From: Desulfovibrionaceae bacterium UBA930
GTDB lineage: Bacteria; Desulfobacterota; Desulfovibrionia; Desulfovibrionales; Desulfovibrionaceae
Direction of reading: 5' to 3'
DNA: 6,077 bases
NCBI GenBank assembly: GCA_002293605.1
Contig: DBDO01000124.1
Span: 1 to 6,077, forward strand
The translations under genes and the position numbers were made by a program. The notes below the pieces were generated by a model, which did no database searches, was not told where the DNA came from, and saw nothing but the letters and a program-made list of their open reading frames with translations. Of the stretch, positions 1 through 6,077 are shown in pieces. How positions within the stretch are numbered: the stretch's first letter is position 1; each line of letters starts with the position of its first letter.

Positions 1-19
1 CCTAACCAACTAAAAATGC

Positions 20-48
20 TTGCCGCAGATTGCGGATTACGGTAATAC
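20..48 (+). promoter_or_regulatory. Possible sigma-70-type promoter for the methyltransferase
   Basis: TTGCCG at 20-25 and TAATAC at 43-48 are separated by 17 nt, about 45 nt upstream of the preferred start codon at 94. The -35 box matches the consensus at 4 of 6 positions and the -10 box at only 3 of 6, so this is a weak candidate seen by eye. The true promoter may lie upstream of the window if the gene belongs to a longer plus-strand operon. Confidence 0.22.
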
Positions 49-93
49 ACCCTGTCCAAAGCCATGCGTTTTTCTTTATGGAGTACCGCAGCT

Positions 94-825
94 ATGTCCT
101 TTGATCCGTACCTTCAGCAAATACTCTCACTCCAGAAAAATGCCCCTTCCCACGAAGCCAAGCATCTTCACGGCAATCTGATCACCCTGCTCAGGCAGAC
201 CCGCTCCAACAAAATGTCTCCGGTAGTAAAATCTATACTACGCGCCAGACCGGCCCGGGTTCTGGATATCGGGTGCGGCTACGGAGCTCTGGCTATTTTC
301 TTTGCGCTGCAAGGGATCGAGGTGGTTGGTATCGACCTGAAAAGCGATGCGTTGCAGGCTGGCGGCGCGCTGACCCAAAAGCTGGGCCTGTCAAACGTGA
401 TATTTCATACAATGGATGCCTGCGCCATTTCAGTAGCTGATTTTGATATGGCCTTTTCAACAGATTTTTTTGAGCATCTGCCATATGCAGAACAACCCGC
501 TCACCTGCGCTCTGTTCTGCACGCCTTGAATCCTGGAGGAAAATACATTATCCGTACGCCGCACCGCTCCAATATCCGCCAGCATATGGAGGAACACATT
601 GGGCTTCCGTCTTTCGGGAGCCTGCGGCAGCAGGCGCTTGAGGCCGGATTCAAAGTAAAATTTGGCATTGCCCATAGCGCCTTACTCGCCCCGATCACCT
701 ATCATGTTATGTTGGAACAGTGGTTTGAATCCCGAAAGTGGAGCCCGCTTGCCATCTATAAAGGGCTGCAAAAATGCGGGCTGGCAAACCTGCTTGTGCA
801 TCTGGAAAAAGCACGCACCGCCTAA
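94..825 (+). CDS. Class I SAM-dependent methyltransferase, substrate unknown
   Basis: Likely a soluble cytoplasmic enzyme that transfers a methyl group from S-adenosylmethionine; the acceptor cannot be told from the sequence. Numbered from the ATG at 94 (243 aa), the Rossmann-type core has motif I VLDIGCGYG at residues 56-64, the acidic ribose-binding end of strand 2 in VVGIDLK (Asp81), an acidic residue after strand 3 in MDA (Asp108), a motif IV-like FSTDFFEHLP at 121-130 and the post-motif LNPGGKYIIRTPH near 145-157. This pattern fits the Methyltransf_11/23 (UbiG-like) group. The start at 94 is preferred over the in-frame ATG at 64 because GGAG lies at 80-83, 10 nt upstream, while nothing like a Shine-Dalgarno precedes 64. 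The C-terminal 80 residues are not recognisable and may bind the acceptor. It converges with the lactate operon and shares no operon with it here. It uses TTA, CTA and several TCA codons, unlike those genes. The methyltransferase call is secure; the specificity is not. Confidence 0.85.
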   Translation: MSFDPYLQQILSLQKNAPSHEAKHLHGNLITLLRQTRSNKMSPVVKSILRARPARVLDIGCGYGALAIFFALQGIEVVGIDLKSDALQAGGALTQKLGLSNVIFHTMDACAISVADFDMAFSTDFFEHLPYAEQPAHLRSVLHALNPGGKYIIRTPHRSNIRQHMEEHIGLPSFGSLRQQALEAGFKVKFGIAHSALLAPITYHVMLEQWFESRKWSPLAIYKGLQKCGLANLLVHLEKARTA

Positions 826-950
826 CAGCGCCTCGGCTCACCCCTTTTTAAGGCAAGGCTGATTTATTCCCTTTGGCTGCATCGCTCGATTTTCCCCCTC
901 CCGAGTGCCTTGCCAAATGCAATAACTACGTGTTTCTTAAGAATCTTTCT
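826..950. other. Non-coding gap left of the IS remnant
   Basis: The stretch between the methyltransferase stop and the transposase remnant has no credible gene on either strand. It holds an 8-bp inverted repeat, GGCAAGGC (852-859) and GCCTTGCC (907-914), with a 47-nt spacer. This is too far apart for a terminator stem and is not demonstrably an IS end. No clear terminator for the methyltransferase was found; CCCCTTTTT at 841-849 lacks a convincing stem before it. Confidence 0.4.
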
Positions 951-1322
951 TTACTTAAAACGCTGCTCTGCCCGGACTATGCTCCCGCGTTTTTTTCCGC
1001 TTGCCCGCAGCTTTTTTTTGACTACAAAGCCAAGTTTTTTTAATAGCTTGTGAATCGCATTCAAGGAGCAATCTTTCGCGAAGTGCGAGTGCAGTTCCAG
1101 CAAGGTAATGTCCGGCTGTTTGGCAATAAGCTCAATAATCTCTTTGTATTCAGCTGCGGAAAAAATAGAGGCCCGATGGCCTCGCGCTTGCCCCTCAAGT
1201 CGATTATCCCGTTCAAATTCCCGAATCCACCGGCTGACGCTGTTCAGATGATAGCCCACAATATCAACTATTGCTGGCGAAAAGTAAGCATACATTGCAG
1301 AAGGATAGGTATACTGCCCCAT
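951..1322 (-). pseudogene. IS630-type transposase N-terminal (OrfA-like) remnant
   Basis: The 123-residue frame from the ATG at 1322 resembles the DNA-binding half of IS630-family transposases. It has a helix-turn-helix around residues 15-38 ending in VSRWIREFERD, the linker with RGHRAS, then a second winged-helix region with QPDITLLELHSHF and HKLLKKLGFVVKKKLRAS. Full IS630 transposases are usually near 340 residues, with a DDE catalytic domain after this point. Here the frame stops at 951-953, and the next 125 nt on the minus strand give only short frames with no catalytic motif, so the element cannot move itself. A TTG at 1328 is an alternative start; neither start has a clear Shine-Dalgarno. 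Runs of eight A (1012-1019, read on minus) and seven A (990-996) sit near the domain boundary, where family members often frameshift into orfB. No convincing terminal inverted repeats were found. It could still be expressed as a small DNA-binding protein, but a relic is the simpler reading. Confidence 0.7.
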
Positions 1323-1346
1323 TAGCAAAGCAGGTCAGTTAGGTGA

Positions 1347-1369
1347 CTTTCTTCCAGGCATGGAGAAAG
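1347..1369. other. Imperfect hairpin, one-base bulge, 4-nt loop
   Basis: CTTTCT-T-CCA at 1347-1356 pairs with TGGAGAAAG at 1361-1369, giving nine base pairs with one bulged T around the loop GGCA. Neither strand has a T-tract after the stem, so it does not look like an intrinsic terminator. It sits between the IS remnant and the operon's 3' end. It may be part of the IS end, an RNA-stabilising stem, or chance. Confidence 0.3.
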
Positions 1370-1404
1370 CATGAAATGCCGAATCTGGGATAGCAAAGAG
1401 GGGG

Positions 1405-1427
1405 CCGGGGAGGCAGAGCCTCCCCGG
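1405..1427 (-). terminator. Candidate terminator of the lactate operon
   Basis: A perfect 9-bp GC-rich inverted repeat, CCGGGGAGG (1405-1413) with CCTCCCCGG (1419-1427) around a 5-nt loop, begins 57 nt past the glcF-like stop codon. On the minus strand the stem is followed by CCCCCTCTTTGCT, only a weak T-tract; on the plus strand the following bases have none. It is best read as an imperfect intrinsic terminator, or a 3' stabilising stem, of the operon transcript. Efficiency is uncertain because of the C-rich tail. Confidence 0.55.
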
Positions 1428-1484
1428 AGGATCATTGAGAAACAGGTCTGAGTACTCTGTAACTCTTAAAACTGCTACAGGATA

Positions 1485-2819
1485 CTAGCTCAGGCTGTCG
1501 GCATAGAGTTCAATGACGTGCTTTACCGGAATGGCGTCATTATTGTGCGACAGCATATCCATCATCTGCATCATGCAGGCCGGGCAGCCGACTGCCACCA
1601 TGTCCGGTTTCACGGACACGATATTATCACGCTTGCGCTGTCCGATCTGTTTAGAGAGATCGTAATGGGCCAGGGTGAAGCTGCCGCCGCTTCCGCAGCA
1701 GCGGTCCGCTTCCGGCATTTCCACCAACTGGCAGCCCGGCAGACTCTTCAGAATCTTACGCGGCTGTGCGACAAGGCCCAGGGATTTCTTCATGTGGCAG
1801 GAATCATGGTAGGTGATGCGCTTGCCGCTGTTTTCCGGCTCGGACAGTTCCACCTTGAGCACATCCACAAGAAACTGGGTGATGTCCAGGGTTTTGTCGT
1901 GGAGTTTTTTGATTTGCTCCCGCTCCACAAAGCTGTATTTTTCCGTCAGCTTGGGCCAGATTTCCTTGAAGGTGGCCGTGCAGGTGGCGCAAGGCGTAAT
2001 TAGGTAATCAAAGCTTCCTGCTGCAAAGAGCTTGAGGTTCTGCCTCAGAAGCGCGTCATAGCTCGCCCTGTCGCCCGAGGCAAGCGCCGGAATGCCGCAG
2101 CAGACCAGACCTTCAGGCATGTAGATGCCCACGCCGTGCTTTTGCAGGACCTTGATCGAGGCGTGTGCCACGTTCGGGAAGATCTTGTCCGCAACGCAAC
2201 CGGGGAAAAAGGCGACTTTCAGGCCGCTCTTTCCTGCCGGGCTGTTGAGCGAGGGCAGTACAGCGTGAAAGGACTCCTTGGCCAGAGCAGGGAAGTGGCG
2301 ATCCCCTATAAGAGGATTCAGCAGCGGGGCGCAGGAGGTTCCCACGACCTTACTTGCGTCTTTCAGGAAAAGGCTCTGGAATTTGCCGGAAAGGTCGAGT
2401 AGCCCGTTAAAGAGTTTCGGGCGAACCAACAAGGCCCGGAAAATGAACTTCTTGACCGGCGACAGCCCCATGTATTCAATCACGATGGAGCGGGCGCGCA
2501 GGAAGATGTCCATAATCTTCACGCCCGAGGGACAGTTGGCCTGGCAGGAGCCGCAAAGCAGGCAGCGGTTGAGCTTTTCATTCACGCCCTTCGCATCCGC
2601 GATCATTTCATGGGCCAGGTTTTCAAGCAGGGCGATTTTTCCGCGCGTTACGTCCGCCTCTTTCATGGTGGCCCCGAAAACCGGGCATACCCCCATGCAA
2701 AAGCCGCAACGCATGCACGAAACCAGCAGATCATCAATCTCCATAAGTGCGGCAGCCAATTCCCGAACATCCTGCGGGGCTTGGCCTGCGGCGTTTACCG
2801 TTTGTGCGGCATCAGACAT
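1485..2819 (-). CDS. glcF: GlcF/LutA-like iron-sulfur subunit of lactate/glycolate dehydrogenase
   Basis: This is probably the electron-accepting partner of the FAD subunit encoded just upstream, passing electrons from lactate (or glycolate) oxidation towards the membrane. The 444-residue protein has two ferredoxin-type 4Fe-4S motifs near the N-terminus: CMRCGFCMGVCP (Cys35, 38, 41, 45) and CLLCGSCQANCP (Cys86, 89, 92, 96). Two cysteine-rich CCG domains follow: FFPGC (Cys208), CCG at 240-242 and CATC (277-280); then HDSCH (Cys341), CCGSGG at 374-379 and CPAC (412-415). This is the layout of GlcF, GlpC and HdrD-type proteins. No signal peptide or membrane helix is evident, so it is cytoplasmic or peripheral. 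AGGAGG at 2825-2830, 5 nt before the ATG, fixes the start. The gap to the upstream gene is 9 nt, implying translational coupling. The family is clear. Whether D-lactate, L-lactate or glycolate is the substrate cannot be decided here; the GlcD partner suggests D-lactate or glycolate. Confidence 0.9.
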   Translation of the reverse strand: MSDAAQTVNAAGQAPQDVRELAAALMEIDDLLVSCMRCGFCMGVCPVFGATMKEADVTRGKIALLENLAHEMIADAKGVNEKLNRCLLCGSCQANCPSGVKIMDIFLRARSIVIEYMGLSPVKKFIFRALLVRPKLFNGLLDLSGKFQSLFLKDASKVVGTSCAPLLNPLIGDRHFPALAKESFHAVLPSLNSPAGKSGLKVAFFPGCVADKIFPNVAHASIKVLQKHGVGIYMPEGLVCCGIPALASGDRASYDALLRQNLKLFAAGSFDYLITPCATCTATFKEIWPKLTEKYSFVEREQIKKLHDKTLDITQFLVDVLKVELSEPENSGKRITYHDSCHMKKSLGLVAQPRKILKSLPGCQLVEMPEADRCCGSGGSFTLAHYDLSKQIGQRKRDNIVSVKPDMVAVGCPACMMQMMDMLSHNNDAIPVKHVIELYADSLS

Positions 2820-2824
2820 GGCAT

Positions 2825-2830
2825 CCTCCT
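2825..2830 (-). promoter_or_regulatory. Strong Shine-Dalgarno of glcF-like gene overlapping the upstream stop
   Basis: On the minus strand AGGAGG lies 5 nt before the glcF-like ATG (2819-2817) and shares bases with the TAG stop of the glcD-like gene (2831-2829). Ribosomes ending the first gene are thus placed on the start site of the second, a common arrangement for subunits made in fixed ratio. Confidence 0.8.
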
Positions 2831-4217
2831 ACACAAACTTTTTGCCGGCATTAAAGAGCATTTTGGGGTCCAGGGCTCGGCGCAGATTTTTGGCGAACTC
2901 GATCGTGGCCCGGTTGGTTTCTTTTTCCATCCATTTAGCCTTGGCCATGCCAATACCATGCTCGCCGGAAAGCGTACCCTTAAGCCGCAAGGCCACGTCA
3001 AAGATTTCGTCCACTGCCTGTTCCACACGGTGGAACTCTTCCTTGTCCCTGCGGTCGCACAGAATGGTCGGGTGCAGGTTACCGTCCCCGGCATGACCAA
3101 AGGTGCCGACTTCCAGGCGGTATTTTTTGGCGATTTCGTTGACCGCCTTGATCATGGCCGGAATCTGAGAACGCGGCACAGTGGCGTCTTCCAGCACGGT
3201 GGTCGGCCTGGCCCGTGCGAGCGCAGGCAGGGCGTTGCGGCGCGCGGCCCATATTTTGTTCTTCTCTTCTTCATTGCTGGCGATGCGAATATCGGAGCAG
3301 CCGCATTTTTTGCAGATTTCCATGACCTTGGCGGCGTCTTCCTCCACCATCTGCGCATGTCCGCCGTCAACCTCGATCAGCAAAATCCCCCCGGCTTCAA
3401 CAGGCAGACCGATTTTGGCGTCCGCCTCCACATACTTGATACAGTTCTTGTCCAGAAGTTCCAGCGTGCAGGGAATGATGTGCGCGGCAATGATGCTGGC
3501 CACAGTTTCCGAGGCCTGGTTAATGTCATCGAACACGGCCATCATGGCTTTGGCGGCCTTGGGCGGCGGCACAAGCTTGATGATAAGGTTGGAGAACACG
3601 CCAAGCGTGCCTTCGGAAGCGGCCATCAGGGCGGGCATGTTGTAGCCGGTGACGTACTTGACAGTGCGCGAACCGGACTTGATAAGCTCGCCCCGGTAAT
3701 CGAAAATTTCCATGCCCATGATATAGTCTTTGGTCACGCCGTACTTCAGGCCGCGCAAACCGCCCGCGTTCAGGGCAACGTTGCCGCCCAGGGTAGATAC
3801 GCCCTGGGAACCCGGATCCGGCGGGTAAAACAGGCCGCGCTGGGCCACGGCAGCCGCGAACTGGGCGGTGATGACGCCCGGTTCCACCACTGCGTAGAGG
3901 TCTTCCTGGTTAATTTCCAGAATTTTGTTCAACCTGTTGGTGAGGATGACGATTCCATCGCCCTCTTCCGGAATGCTCGCTCCCGAGAGGTTGGTGCCGG
4001 AACCGCGCACGGTGATGGGCAGGCCGTTTTCATAGGCCAGCTTGACCACCTTGCCAAGTTCCTCCTGATTTGTCGGAATGACGACAAGGGCGGGAACCAC
4101 GGGGGAAAGCACCGCAGCGTCATAGGAATAGGCCTGACGGTCGGTTTCCTCGGTCAGCACGTTATCCTTGCCAACGATATCCATGAACTCTTTGCCAAGA
4201 GCGGGACTGATAGCCAT
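2829..4217 (-). CDS. glcD: FAD-linked (D-)lactate/glycolate dehydrogenase, GlcD-like catalytic subunit
   Basis: Likely oxidises D-lactate to pyruvate (or glycolate to glyoxylate), feeding pyruvate into central metabolism. The 462-residue protein is a VAO/PCMH-type flavoprotein. The FAD-binding half shows PITVRGSGTNLSGAS (67-81), YPPDPGS (131-137), TLGGNVALNAGG (142-153) and SEGTLGVF (201-208). The C-terminal FAD-oxidase domain carries the family signatures GHAGDGNLHP (374-383) and SGEHGIG (417-423). Length is usual for GlcD and no key motif is missing. The ATG at 4217 is chosen because AAAGAGG lies 6 nt upstream and family homology begins directly after it; a longer in-frame start at 4304 would add 29 unrelated residues and run into the hairpin upstream. 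The gene lies between the permease (114-nt gap) and the Fe-S partner (9-nt gap). No GlcE-like FAD subunit is present, matching the two-subunit form known from Desulfovibrio. Stereospecificity for D-lactate is inferred from family relationships. Confidence 0.92.
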   Translation of the reverse strand: MAISPALGKEFMDIVGKDNVLTEETDRQAYSYDAAVLSPVVPALVVIPTNQEELGKVVKLAYENGLPITVRGSGTNLSGASIPEEGDGIVILTNRLNKILEINQEDLYAVVEPGVITAQFAAAVAQRGLFYPPDPGSQGVSTLGGNVALNAGGLRGLKYGVTKDYIMGMEIFDYRGELIKSGSRTVKYVTGYNMPALMAASEGTLGVFSNLIIKLVPPPKAAKAMMAVFDDINQASETVASIIAAHIIPCTLELLDKNCIKYVEADAKIGLPVEAGGILLIEVDGGHAQMVEEDAAKVMEICKKCGCSDIRIASNEEEKNKIWAARRNALPALARARPTTVLEDATVPRSQIPAMIKAVNEIAKKYRLEVGTFGHAGDGNLHPTILCDRRDKEEFHRVEQAVDEIFDVALRLKGTLSGEHGIGMAKAKWMEKETNRATIEFAKNLRRALDPKMLFNAGKKFV

Positions 4218-4223
4218 ACAATG

Positions 4224-4230
4224 CCTCTTT
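4224..4230 (-). promoter_or_regulatory. Shine-Dalgarno that decides the glcD-like start
   Basis: AAAGAGG on the minus strand sits 6 nt before the ATG at 4217-4215. No comparable site precedes the upstream in-frame start at 4304, which lies inside the hairpin at 4289-4317. This supports the 462-residue product. Confidence 0.65.
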
Positions 4231-4288
4231 TGTAATAGAGTCTTCCTTCCGGTAGAGCGAAGGGAAAACTGCCGGAACAGAGAAAAAG

Positions 4289-4317
4289 GCCGCCATGACC
4301 GCAAAGGTCATGGCGGC
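4289..4317 (-). terminator. Intercistronic hairpin with T-tract between lctP and glcD (attenuator or partial terminator)
   Basis: GCCGCCATGACC (4289-4300) and GGTCATGGCGGC (4306-4317) form a perfect 12-bp stem around a 5-nt loop. On the minus strand the stem is followed at once by CTTTTTCT. It begins 14 nt after the lctP stop codon. This has the form of a Rho-independent terminator. Because the glcD-like and glcF-like genes follow in the same direction and belong to the same pathway, partial read-through, making more permease than enzyme mRNA, is likely. The alternative is full termination with a separate promoter in the 71 nt before glcD, but I see no convincing one there. Confidence 0.75.
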
Positions 4318-4331
4318 GTATGCCTTATACC

Positions 4332-6053
4332 TTAAAAATTCGAATAGCCAAGGCCGATGAGCAGGTAGGCAACAATGCCCACAACCACGCCATACAGCAG
4401 GAAGGGCCAGAAGGTGCGCTTGAGGATGTCCCCTTCGCGGTTGACCAGGCCCACAACAGTACAGGCGGCCACGATATTGTGAATGCATATCATGTTGCCC
4501 ATGGCACCGCCCGCGCCCTGAGCGGCTATAATAACCGTGCGGGGCAGGTTCAGCTGACCGGCGATATCCCACTGGAACATGCCGAAGAGCATGTCGGAAA
4601 CCGTGTTGGAACCGGTGATGAAGGCCCCAAGACCACCCACGTAGGAGGCGAACAAAGGCCAGATGGAACCGAGCATGCCAGCCATGGCGGTAGCCATAGC
4701 CAGGGGCATGGAGGGCAGGAAGGTAGCGCTGCCCGCCTTGACGGCTTCGGCAAGGGCCGGGTCAAAGCCGGAACCCTGGTAGATTTTTACCAGGGCCACG
4801 GAGGCGATCAGGGAAATCGTGGCCGCCTTCATCTTCACGGTGGTCTCTTTCCAGGCGCGCACAGCCTTTTCCGTAGGCATCTTGTGCAGCAGAATGGTCA
4901 GCAGGGCCACCAGAATGAAGGGAATGGTGCCGGGCAGGTAGAGCAGCTTGAGGCTCTCGTTGACGTTCGGGAAGCCGAGAATACCGGTGAAGGACACCAC
5001 GCCGTTGGCGTTCAGCCAGCCCTTGAGGCCGAGCCCGTCAATACGGGTGAGCACGAGAATGGCACCGATGATCACATAAGGCAGCCAGGCCATGAACTGG
5101 CTCATGTGGGGCTTGAACTCGGTCTTGCCGGCAAAGTCTATCTCGCCGGTCCAGTCCTTTTCCCATTTGGAAGGATCGCCAAAGGTCCAGACATCCTTGG
5201 GTACGCAGAAACCACGCTTGGCACCGGTGATAATGATGCCAAGACCGATCAGGCCGCCTACCAGGGAGGGCAGTTCAGGACCGACAAACCAGGCCAGGAA
5301 GAGATAGGGCACCACAAAGGCCACACCGGCAAACAGGCAGAACTTCCACGCTCTGAAGCCGTCCATCCAGGAACGGGAGGGGCCGAAGAAGCGGGTGATA
5401 AAGCCGAGCGTGAAAATGGGCAGAATAAAGGCCATGGGCCCGTGCATCAGGGTCACGGTTTCGCCAATGATTTTGAAAAAGGCGTCCATGGACTGGAACG
5501 CGCCCTGCGTTACGGCGGCTTCAACCACAGTTTTAATGGAAGCGCCAAAACCCACGATGATCGGGGTGCCGACCGCGCCAAAGGTCACCGGGAAGGAGTT
5601 GAACACAAGGCAGAGAACCGCCGCCGCCAGAGGGGGAAAGCCCAGAGAAAGCAGCAGGGGCGCGGCAAGGGCAGCAGGGGTGCCGAAACCGGCTGCGCCT
5701 TCAATAAAGGCACCGAACATGTAGCCGATGATGATCGCCTGAATCCGCATGTCTTTGCTCACGCCCTGCATACCGTACTGGATGGTTTCCATCCCGCCGG
5801 AATATTGCAGGGTGTGCAAGATGAGCAGAGCGCCGAATACGATGATCAGCACGCCAACCGCGCTGATAGCGCCCTGTATGCTCAGGGCCGCTACATACTG
5901 TACAGGCAGGTTCCACACGAAAACGGCACCCGCCGCGCAGGTAAGCCAGGCAATGGGCATGGCCTTCATTGCGCCCATGCGCAAGCCGACCATGAGCACT
6001 AGGGCTACGAGAATAGGAATCAGAGCAACCAAAGCCAGTAGGGATATCGACAT
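4332..6053 (-). CDS. lctP: L-lactate permease family transporter (LctP)
   Basis: An inner-membrane secondary transporter that imports lactate, probably with protons; family members also take glycolate and D-lactate. The 573-residue product is strongly hydrophobic, with roughly twelve or more apparent membrane segments from residue 3 to the C-terminus. A hydrophilic loop lies at about 278-318. Family hallmarks visible are GAFIEGAAGFGTPAA (114-128) continuing through LGFPPLAAA, then GAFITGSNTVSDMLFGMFQ (476-494) and AQGAGGAMGNMICIHNIVAA (511-530). Length is normal for LctP. The start at 6053 is supported by GAGAGG at 6060-6065, 6 nt upstream on the minus strand. It is the first gene of the operon seen here, upstream of the dehydrogenase subunits, so uptake and oxidation are co-encoded. 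The promoter lies beyond the window; only 24 nt of leader is present. Codons 19-573 contain no TTA, CTA or TCA, which suggests selection for high expression. Confidence 0.95.
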   Translation of the reverse strand: MSISLLALVALIPILVALVLMVGLRMGAMKAMPIAWLTCAAGAVFVWNLPVQYVAALSIQGAISAVGVLIIVFGALLILHTLQYSGGMETIQYGMQGVSKDMRIQAIIIGYMFGAFIEGAAGFGTPAALAAPLLLSLGFPPLAAAVLCLVFNSFPVTFGAVGTPIIVGFGASIKTVVEAAVTQGAFQSMDAFFKIIGETVTLMHGPMAFILPIFTLGFITRFFGPSRSWMDGFRAWKFCLFAGVAFVVPYLFLAWFVGPELPSLVGGLIGLGIIITGAKRGFCVPKDVWTFGDPSKWEKDWTGEIDFAGKTEFKPHMSQFMAWLPYVIIGAILVLTRIDGLGLKGWLNANGVVSFTGILGFPNVNESLKLLYLPGTIPFILVALLTILLHKMPTEKAVRAWKETTVKMKAATISLIASVALVKIYQGSGFDPALAEAVKAGSATFLPSMPLAMATAMAGMLGSIWPLFASYVGGLGAFITGSNTVSDMLFGMFQWDIAGQLNLPRTVIIAAQGAGGAMGNMICIHNIVAACTVVGLVNREGDILKRTFWPFLLYGVVVGIVAYLLIGLGYSNF

Positions 6054-6077
6054 AACTGTCCTCTCTTTCAGCCTGTA

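Noticed and set aside
64..93. Upstream ATG giving ten more residues to the methyltransferase
   Set aside because: No Shine-Dalgarno precedes it, while GGAG lies upstream of the ATG at 94.
852..914. 8-bp inverted repeat as IS ends or a terminator
   Set aside because: Both arms lie on the same side of the transposase remnant with a 47-nt spacer, no T-tract follows, and a repeat of this length can occur by chance.
1050..1325. Plus-strand 91-codon frame opposite the transposase remnant
   Set aside because: No recognisable motif or Shine-Dalgarno, and the minus-strand frame carries a clear helix-turn-helix transposase signature.
2610..4235. Long plus-strand open frame of 541 codons opposite glcD and the 5' end of glcF
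   Set aside because: Same antisense-register artefact; it spans two well-supported genes and shows no recognisable family.
4218..4304. N-terminal extension of the glcD-like protein
   Set aside because: The 29 extra residues look unrelated to the family, the start lies within the hairpin, and a good Shine-Dalgarno precedes the ATG at 4217.
4320..6002. Long plus-strand open frame of 560 codons opposite lctP
   Set aside because: It is in exact antisense register with a clear LctP gene, has a low-complexity Gly/His/Glu/Gln-rich translation with no domain, and is explained by the lack of TTA, CTA and TCA codons in lctP.
1..6077. CRISPR array, tRNA, rRNA or riboswitch
   Set aside because: No regularly spaced repeats, cloverleaf-like segment or conserved RNA core was seen; nearly all of the window is accounted for by protein genes.

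Overview
The window looks like a stretch of a sulfate-reducing deltaproteobacterium, most likely a Desulfovibrio or close relative (family Desulfovibrionaceae). This is an inference from gene content and order. A lactate permease followed by a GlcD-type FAD dehydrogenase and a GlcF-type two-cluster iron-sulfur CCG protein resembles the organic-acid oxidation region I recall from Desulfovibrio vulgaris. No marker gene fixes the species.

Right two-thirds (about 1485-6077, minus strand): a three-gene lactate uptake and oxidation operon, read right to left. It holds lctP (permease, 6053-4332), a glcD-like flavoprotein (4217-2829) and a glcF-like Fe-S protein (2819-1485). The permease imports lactate (or glycolate). 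The flavoprotein oxidises it to pyruvate (or glyoxylate). The Fe-S protein takes the electrons, probably towards the membrane quinone or heterodisulfide-type pool. The two enzyme genes are tightly coupled: 9 nt apart, with the Shine-Dalgarno of the second overlapping the stop of the first. The permease is separated from them by 114 nt holding a perfect 12-bp hairpin followed by a T-tract, a likely partial terminator or attenuator. A second hairpin (9 bp, perfect) lies 57 nt past the end of the operon. The operon promoter lies outside the window, beyond 6077.

Middle (826-1484): between the operon and the left-hand gene is the N-terminal helix-turn-helix half of an IS630-type transposase (minus strand, 1322-951), with no trace of the catalytic DDE half. 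It is a decayed insertion sequence remnant. The short gaps on either side hold hairpins but no genes.

Left end (1-825, plus strand): a class I SAM-dependent methyltransferase of unknown substrate, convergent with the operon. It uses TTA, CTA and TCA codons that the operon genes almost completely avoid, so it appears to have a different expression level or origin.

No CRISPR array, tRNA, rRNA or obviously new multi-gene system is visible. The points most worth following up are the hairpin inside the operon, the marked codon bias with its resulting long antisense open frames, and the IS remnant at the operon's downstream edge.
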